10,877 bases of DNA from NCBI GenBank assembly GCA_937922955.1, contig CALAKO010000068.1, positions 1-10,877 of the forward strand, in the 5' to 3' direction. Source of the stretch: an uncultured Peptococcaceae bacterium. GTDB lineage: Bacteria > Bacillota > Peptococcia > Peptococcales > Peptococcaceae. The notes under the pieces are model-generated. The model had not been told where the DNA came from and did not search any database. It worked only from the letters and a program-made list of their open reading frames with translations. This document shows, piece after piece, positions 6,455 through 10,877 of this stretch (within the stretch, counting starts at the first letter, position 1; every line of letters begins with the position of its first letter). A program made the translations under genes and the position numbers.

Positions 6455-7096
6455 ATGACAAGAATTATTTTAGTTCGCCATGGCGAAACCACCTGGAACG
6501 TCGAAGGCCGCTATCAGGGTCAGGAAGACACACCGCTGTCGGAGCGCGGCTTGGAACAGGGACGTCTTCTCGCAGAAGGTTTGCGCAACATTCCTATTGA
6601 CCGTGCGATTTCCAGCCCTTTGCAGCGTTCTTTTCAGACGTGTCGCTTTTGCGCCGATCTGCACGACTTGACGGTGACGGCCGATGAGCGTCTTTCTGAA
6701 ATCAACCACGGAAGCTGGGAAGGCCGTTTGGCTGCTGAGATTGCTGCCGAATTTCCGGAAGATTTTGCGCGTTGGCACAGTGAGCCGCATCTTGTGCAAA
6801 TGCCAGATGGCGGAGAAAATCTCGAAGATGTGCGCCGTCGTGTACGTGCTGCTTTTGATGATTACGTGCGCCAATATCCGGATGAAACCATTCTCGTTGC
6901 GGCGCACGATGCTGTGAACAAGGCCATCATCTGCGATCTCATGGGCATCGGCATGGATCATTTCTGGCAGGTCAAGCAGGACAACACCTGTATCAACGTT
7001 CTGGAATATAATGAAGGCACTTGGCGCGTTGTGCTTTTAAACAGCACCGCTCACATGGGCTATTTGTTCAGCGGCATCGAGCAGGCCGGACTCTAA
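6455..7096 (+). CDS. Histidine phosphatase family protein, probable metal-independent phosphoserine phosphatase
   Basis: A 213-residue member of the histidine phosphatase (phosphoglycerate mutase-like) superfamily. Catalytic features are the N-terminal VRHGET with phosphohistidine His9, Arg58 (SSPLQRS), the general acid region Glu82 and the second histidine His151 (VAAHDAV). The phrase SEINHGSWEG (81-90) carries His85 where many relatives have another residue. From memory, characterised metal-independent phosphoserine phosphatases (PspA of Hydrogenobacter, a Synechocystis homologue) have a similar EI-x-HG-x-WEG segment. It follows serA by 12 nt with AAGGAAGGA at 6442-6450 and is the last gene of the tRNA-Ser T-box operon. 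No HAD-type SerB is visible in the window. Together this suggests it performs the last step to serine. Alternatives are a cofactor-dependent phosphoglycerate mutase, alpha-ribazole phosphatase or a broad phosphatase. The family is certain; the substrate is inferred. Confidence 0.85.
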   Translation: MTRIILVRHGETTWNVEGRYQGQEDTPLSERGLEQGRLLAEGLRNIPIDRAISSPLQRSFQTCRFCADLHDLTVTADERLSEINHGSWEGRLAAEIAAEFPEDFARWHSEPHLVQMPDGGENLEDVRRRVRAAFDDYVRQYPDETILVAAHDAVNKAIICDLMGIGMDHFWQVKQDNTCINVLEYNEGTWRVVLLNSTAHMGYLFSGIEQAGL

Positions 7097-7103
7097 AAAA
7101 TAT

Positions 7104-7133
7104 AAAAATCCACGCGTTCTGCGTGGATTTTTT
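7104..7133 (+). terminator. Rho-independent terminator ending the serine operon
   Basis: Positions 7104-7115 pair with 7121-7132 in a perfect 12-bp stem (core ATCCACGC/GCGTGGAT) around a 5-nt loop, with a run of T. It begins 7 nt after the histidine phosphatase stop. Confidence 0.92.
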
Positions 7134-7223
7134 CGTTGTGGGCGTTGGCTGGCGAGAGAATGTTTTATAAAAAATCCTTGGCTGTTCGCAGTGTTTTGAT
7201 TTGATGATAAAACCTGCCGTGCG

Positions 7224-7252
7224 TTGACCGTGGTGATAGAATATGATAACAT
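7224..7252 (+). promoter_or_regulatory. Candidate purA promoter
   Basis: TTGACC (7224-7229, 5 of 6 matches) is followed after 17 bp by TAACAT (7247-7252, 4 of 6). Since a terminator lies upstream at 7104-7133, a promoter is expected in this gap. The -10 is weak, and overlapping A/T hexamers (TATGAT at 7242) are possible but badly spaced. Confidence 0.45.
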
Positions 7253-7260
7253 ATAGGCTG

Positions 7261-7296
7261 TGTGCGAATGCACAAATGTCCGAGCCTTTGGGACAT
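7261..7296 (+). promoter_or_regulatory. Two tandem hairpins in the purA leader
   Basis: TGTGC (7261-7265) pairs with GCACA (7270-7274) around a GAAT loop. ATGTCC (7276-7281) pairs with GGACAT (7291-7296) around a 9-nt loop. The first also reads as a DNA palindrome placed about at the predicted transcription start, so it could be an operator or an mRNA 5' hairpin. No T-run follows, so neither is a terminator. I do not recognise a known riboswitch family here. Confidence 0.45.
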
Positions 7297-7349
7297 GATA
7301 TTGTTTGTAGATATTGAAGAAAACATATTTTTATTTGAGGTGAAGAACT

Positions 7350-8633
7350 ATGCCTGGAATGGTATTGTTAGGAGCACAATGGGGCGACGAAGGGAAAGGA
7401 AAGATCACCGACTACCTTGCAGAGCGTGCAGATTATGTCGTGCGTTACCAGGGTGGTAACAACGCTGGCCATACGGTCGTCGTCAATGGTGAAGAGTTTA
7501 AGCTGCGCTTAATTCCATCTGGGATTATTTCTGGTCATGCAACCTGCGTGATTGGTAACGGTGTGGTTGTCGATTTGAAGGTGCTCATTAAAGAAATGGA
7601 ATACCTGAAATCAAAGGGCGTGGACGTCAGCCGTTTGCGCATCAGCGACCGCTGCCATTTGATCATGCCTTATCATATTAAGCAGGATGAATGCGAAGAA
7701 ATGGCTAAGGGTGATGCTAAAATCGGTACCACGAAAAACGGCATTGGCCCATGCTACATGGATAAATGCGCGCGTATTGGTGTGCGAATGGGCGACGTGG
7801 TTGACAGAGAGTATTTTATCTCCCGCCTGAAAAGTGCGGTTGCTCTGAAAAATGAATTGCTGGGCAAGCTCTATGGCGTAGAACCTTACGACGCTGAAGC
7901 TATTGCCGATGAATATCTGGCACTCGCTGATCAGGTCAAAGATCAGATCTGTGACACCTCTTATCTTTTGAATGAAGCGTTAAAGGAAGGCAAAAAAGTT
8001 TGCTTCGAAGGGGCTCAGGGTACCTTGTTGGACATCGACCATGGTACTTATCCTTTCGTTACCTCTTCCAATCCAAATGCTGGTGCCGCTTGTGTGGGCG
8101 CAGGGGTTGGCCCTCAAAACATCAACGAAGTGCTTGGCATCATCAAGAGCTACACCACTCGTGTTGGGGCAGGTCCATTCCCTACCGAACTGGACGATGC
8201 TGTTGGTGAAGAAATGCAGCAGCGCGGCCATGAATACGGCACCGTCACCGGACGTGCTCGTCGCTGCGGCTGGCTGGATTTGGCACTTGTCAACTACTCT
8301 GTTCGTCTTAATGGTATCACCGGTTTTGCATTGATGAAGCTGGATATTCTGGACACTCTGCCAGAAATCAAAATCTGCACCGGCTACAAGCTGAACGGTG
8401 AAGAAATTAAATACTTCCCAGGTCGTTTGGACGACCTCGAAAAGGTTGAGCCAATCTATGAAACCGTTCCTGGCTGGCAGTGCGACACCACTTCCTGCAC
8501 CCGCTTTGAGGAGCTGCCAGATGCAGCCAAGGCGTTCGTTGAACGTGTGGAAGCGCTCACCGGTGTACCTGTGAAGATCGTTGCTGTTGGTCCTGGTCGT
8601 GAACAGACCATCATTCGTGAACACGTGCTTTAA
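7350..8633 (+). CDS. purA: Adenylosuccinate synthetase PurA
   Basis: A 427-residue cytoplasmic GTPase-like enzyme that joins IMP and aspartate, using GTP, to make adenylosuccinate, the first committed step from IMP to AMP. The N-terminal GAQWGDEGKGK holds the GTP loop and catalytic Asp13; His41 lies in GGNNAGHTVV. GTTKNGIGPCYMDK, EGAQGTLLDIDHGTYPFVTSS and the late TGRARRCGWLDL are further family signatures. Length is normal (about 430), and nothing is missing. GAGGTGA (7337-7343) precedes the ATG by 6 nt. It stands behind its own leader and candidate promoter after a terminator, and the flippase gene starts 16 nt after its stop, so the two probably share a transcript. Biased codon use leaves long open frames on the opposite strand, which are not genes. 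Confidence 0.98.
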   Translation: MPGMVLLGAQWGDEGKGKITDYLAERADYVVRYQGGNNAGHTVVVNGEEFKLRLIPSGIISGHATCVIGNGVVVDLKVLIKEMEYLKSKGVDVSRLRISDRCHLIMPYHIKQDECEEMAKGDAKIGTTKNGIGPCYMDKCARIGVRMGDVVDREYFISRLKSAVALKNELLGKLYGVEPYDAEAIADEYLALADQVKDQICDTSYLLNEALKEGKKVCFEGAQGTLLDIDHGTYPFVTSSNPNAGAACVGAGVGPQNINEVLGIIKSYTTRVGAGPFPTELDDAVGEEMQQRGHEYGTVTGRARRCGWLDLALVNYSVRLNGITGFALMKLDILDTLPEIKICTGYKLNGEEIKYFPGRLDDLEKVEPIYETVPGWQCDTTSCTRFEELPDAAKAFVERVEALTGVPVKIVAVGPGREQTIIREHVL

Positions 8634-8649
8634 TGGTTGAGGCTTCGCT

Positions 8650-10239
8650 ATGACGAAACAAAAATCCTTTTTCAAGGGTGCGTTGATTTTAACCATCGCA
8701 GGCGTCCTGGGCAAAATGCTCGGGGCGCTTTATCGCATCCCATTCAACCGCATTGTCGGTGAAGAAGGGGCAGCGTTGTATGGGCTGAGTTACTCAGTGT
8801 ATCAGATTCTGTTTGCGCTCTCTACAGCGGGCATTCCGTTGGCTGTATCAAAAATGGTGGCTGTTTATGAGGAGCGTCAGGAATCTGGTGAGAGTCTGCG
8901 GCTTTTGAAGGCTGCGTTTGCGATGCTGGCGCTTATTGGACTGCTTGTTGGTCTGTTTGTATTCACTCAGGCCGAACGCATCGCCGTTTTTGTGTTCAAT
9001 GAACCAGCTGCGGCGCTGAGTTTGAAAATGTTATCACCGGCCATGCTGTTCAGCTGCCTAATGGCGGTGCTGCGTGGTTATTTCCAGGGGCATCAGCAAA
9101 TGGTGCCAACGGCAATTTCTCAGATTTTAGAGCAATTCTTCCGTGTAGGGACGATTTTTATTGCCATCTTTTTGCTGGCAGGGCGTCCCCTGCATGTTAT
9201 TGTGGCTGGAGCAAGCTTTGGTTCCGCCGTTGGCGGGATTTTGGGATTCACGTTCCTGGCTGTATTCTTTATCTGGTACTATAAGCGTAAGCAGCCAAAA
9301 AATCTCGTGGAGCCAACGGTTCATGAATCGACAGGAAGCATGCTGAAACAGCTGTTGTACTATGCCATTCCAATTTCGATTGGTGCGCTGGTGTTGCCAA
9401 TCATGCAGCTGATTGACTCTACGCTGGACATCACGCGTTTGGAAGCATCTGGGATGGTGCATTCAGAGGCCCTCATTCAATATGGTTATCTGGCCAGCTA
9501 TGCCATGCCAATCATTAATTTGCCATTTATTATCACCACAGCGGTATCTGCAAGTCTGGTTCCTACCATTGCGAACCTGTATGAACAGAAAGATCGTGCA
9601 GGGGTCGATAACAACATCCGCACCTCGTTGATGCTGACGGTGATTCTGATGTTGCCGGCTGCCGCTGGTCTGGCAACCCTTGGGCGCCCAATCTGTGCGC
9701 TGCTTTATAACAATCCAGAGTCGGGAACGGCGCTTTCATATGTGGCCTTTACGGTCCTGGCTGTTGGTGTGTATCAGGTCTCTGGTGGGGCCTTGCAAGG
9801 ACTTGGCCGCGTATTCATTCCAATGTCAAGCCTGATCATTGGGGCAATCATCAAGGCCATCTTGAATTATGTGCTTCTGGCGCAGCCTGGTGCCGATATT
9901 CGCATGGCGGCCATTGCTACCGTTGTGGCATTTTCTGTGGCCGCGCTTCACAACCTCTACCAGCTGGGCCGCATTGTCGGCTGGAAGTGGTTCTCTTTGA
10001 AACAACTCGTTATTAAACCAGCTGTTGCTACCATTGTGATGGCAGCTTGCGTAACAGCGGTGAAATTCTTTTTTGTTGATCTCATTGGCCGAGCCTTTAT
10101 CATTACGGCATGCGGCATTGTCGTGGGTGTGGTTGTGTATTTTGTGGTGTTATTCCTGATTGGCGGTATTGACCGTGAAACATTGGAAAAGATGCCAAAA
10201 ATTGGACCGAAGCTCGCCAGCAAATGGGGCAGCAAATAA
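8650..10239 (+). CDS. MurJ/SpoVB (YtgP)-like oligosaccharide-lipid flippase of the MOP superfamily
   Basis: A 529-residue, highly hydrophobic polytopic inner-membrane protein; the family usually has 14 helices. The N-terminus, with a Lys-rich lead, then a Gly-rich helix and GKMLGALYRIPFNRIVGEEG (21-40), followed by ALYGLSYSVYQILFALSTAGIPLAVSKMV, is the signature of the SpoVB/YtgP branch of polysaccharide flippases. Members move undecaprenyl-linked sugars such as lipid II across the membrane, or act in spore cortex formation. Sporulation cannot be inferred, because non-sporulating species also carry this branch. A weak GAGG at 8639-8642 precedes ATG 8650, only 16 nt after purA, so translation may depend on coupling. 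It is followed by a terminator and mazG, which resembles the yabM-yabN order of Bacillus (from memory). Whether it is the essential lipid II flippase or an accessory one is not decidable here. Confidence 0.88.
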   Translation: MTKQKSFFKGALILTIAGVLGKMLGALYRIPFNRIVGEEGAALYGLSYSVYQILFALSTAGIPLAVSKMVAVYEERQESGESLRLLKAAFAMLALIGLLVGLFVFTQAERIAVFVFNEPAAALSLKMLSPAMLFSCLMAVLRGYFQGHQQMVPTAISQILEQFFRVGTIFIAIFLLAGRPLHVIVAGASFGSAVGGILGFTFLAVFFIWYYKRKQPKNLVEPTVHESTGSMLKQLLYYAIPISIGALVLPIMQLIDSTLDITRLEASGMVHSEALIQYGYLASYAMPIINLPFIITTAVSASLVPTIANLYEQKDRAGVDNNIRTSLMLTVILMLPAAAGLATLGRPICALLYNNPESGTALSYVAFTVLAVGVYQVSGGALQGLGRVFIPMSSLIIGAIIKAILNYVLLAQPGADIRMAAIATVVAFSVAALHNLYQLGRIVGWKWFSLKQLVIKPAVATIVMAACVTAVKFFFVDLIGRAFIITACGIVVGVVVYFVVLFLIGGIDRETLEKMPKIGPKLASKWGSK

Positions 10240-10253
10240 TATCTGATGATGAT

Positions 10254-10282
10254 AAAAAGCGTTTCTTAGGAAGCGCTTTTTC
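10254..10282 (+). terminator. Rho-independent terminator between the flippase and mazG
   Basis: Positions 10254-10265 pair with 10270-10281 (12 bp including one T-G pair) around a TTAG loop, and end in a T-run. It begins 14 nt after the flippase stop. mazG begins 32 nt later with no clear promoter, so some readthrough may feed it. Confidence 0.85.
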
Positions 10283-10295
10283 TTATTTAAAAACA

Positions 10296-10303
10296 GAAGG
10301 AGG
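10296..10303 (+). promoter_or_regulatory. Ribosome binding site that fixes the mazG start
   Basis: GAAGGAGG ends 10 nt before ATG 10314. Another ATG at 10307 is only 3 nt from it and lies in a different frame that does not encode MazG. Confidence 0.8.
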
Positions 10304-10313
10304 CGCATGGATA

Positions 10314-10877
10314 ATGGAGAACGCAAATCTTTCGCCATTAACAGAGGTGATTACGCAGTTGCTGGCACCAGATGGCTGTCCTTGGGATCGGGCGCAAGAT
10401 CATGTCAGCATGCGTAAGCACATGATCGAAGAAGCCTACGAAGTGTGTGATGCCATCGATCGCGATGACGCTTTCAATCTTCAGGAAGAACTGGGCGATG
10501 TTCTATTTCAGGTGGTGTTTCATGCTGCACTGGCAGAAGCTGAGGGGAAGTTTGTGTTACAAGATGTTGTTGACGGTGTAGCCGAGAAGATGAAACGCCG
10601 TCATCCGCATATTTTTTCTACAGCGAATGGCACCGTTGCTGGTGACTGGGAAAGCATTAAGCGTCAGGAAAAAGCTGCGCAGCATCAGCCAACCACCCTG
10701 CCGGAGTGCCTGCCTGTGACACTCAAGCTTAGCAAGTTGACGGCAAAGCTTACAAAAGCAGGCGTTGATCCTAAAAGATTAGTAGCACTTTGCGACGACG
10801 AGACCGAGCGCGCGTTGCTGACGCTGGTGCTGGAAGCGGCATCCTATAATCGCGAGGTGGAATTTGCGGGCCAAAGT
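10314..10877 (+). CDS. mazG: Nucleoside triphosphate pyrophosphohydrolase MazG (3' truncated by window)
   Basis: The first 188 codons of a gene that remains open at the right edge. MazG converts nucleoside triphosphates to monophosphates and pyrophosphate, removing damaged or excess nucleotides. Visible signatures are GCPWD (21-25), the metal-binding EExxE (Glu39, Glu40, Glu43), the matching ExxD (Glu59, Asp62) in QEELGDVLFQVVFHA, and RRHPHIF (95-101) before GDWESIK. It begins directly with the MazG domain, so it lacks the N-terminal tetrapyrrole methylase domain fused in Bacillus YabN. The part after about residue 128 is less conserved, and the second domain lies beyond the window. It follows the flippase across a terminator. 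The order flippase-mazG suggests hup and a YabO-like S4 gene may come next, which is only an expectation from related genomes. Confidence 0.93.
   Translation, partial: MENANLSPLTEVITQLLAPDGCPWDRAQDHVSMRKHMIEEAYEVCDAIDRDDAFNLQEELGDVLFQVVFHAALAEAEGKFVLQDVVDGVAEKMKRRHPHIFSTANGTVAGDWESIKRQEKAAQHQPTTLPECLPVTLKLSKLTAKLTKAGVDPKRLVALCDDETERALLTLVLEAASYNREVEFAGQS

Noticed and set aside
7262..7459. A 65-codon frame overlapping the purA start
   Set aside because: It runs into purA in another frame, begins within the leader hairpins, and has no good ribosome binding site.
7980..8714. A 244-codon minus-strand open frame over the end of purA
   Set aside because: It is also in register with purA codons and explained by the same codon bias; no domain or ribosome binding site supports it.

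Overview
The window looks like chromosomal DNA of an anaerobic member of the Firmicutes. The signs are a canonical T-box leader, strong GGAGG-type ribosome binding sites, short U-tailed terminators and a YtgP/SpoVB-type flippase followed by mazG. The gene order and moderate GC would suit the Negativicutes (Acidaminococcaceae/Veillonellales group), but this lineage guess is inference and no rRNA or other marker is present.

Layout, all on the + strand. (1) Positions 1-2369 are AT-rich: the 3' end of a DASS/SLC13-like anion permease, then a 680-residue cytoplasmic hydrolase of the alkaline phosphatase/nucleotide pyrophosphatase superfamily, closed by a strong terminator. (2) A NudC-type Nudix hydrolase with its own likely promoter (2462-3337). 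(3) A serine biosynthesis operon (3432-7133): an extended -10 promoter, a T-box leader whose specifier (UCC) and antiterminator bulge (UGGC) both fit tRNA-Ser, then serC, serA and a histidine phosphatase, ending at a terminator. (4) purA with a leader holding two small hairpins, followed after 16 nt by a MurJ/SpoVB-like flippase and a terminator (7224-10281). (5) The first 188 codons of mazG, which runs off the window.

Working together: SerA oxidises 3-phosphoglycerate and SerC transaminates the product. The histidine phosphatase is well placed to remove the phosphate from phosphoserine, so the operon could encode all three steps to serine, switched on when tRNA-Ser is uncharged. The permease and hydrolase pair could form a small uptake-and-cleavage module for an organic anion of unknown identity. 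Its base composition and codon use differ clearly from the genes to its right.

Most of the window is ordinary housekeeping DNA. The points most worth a second look are the permease/hydrolase pair, the assignment of the histidine phosphatase as the missing phosphoserine phosphatase, and the uncharacterised purA leader. No mobile element, CRISPR array, tRNA or rRNA was seen.
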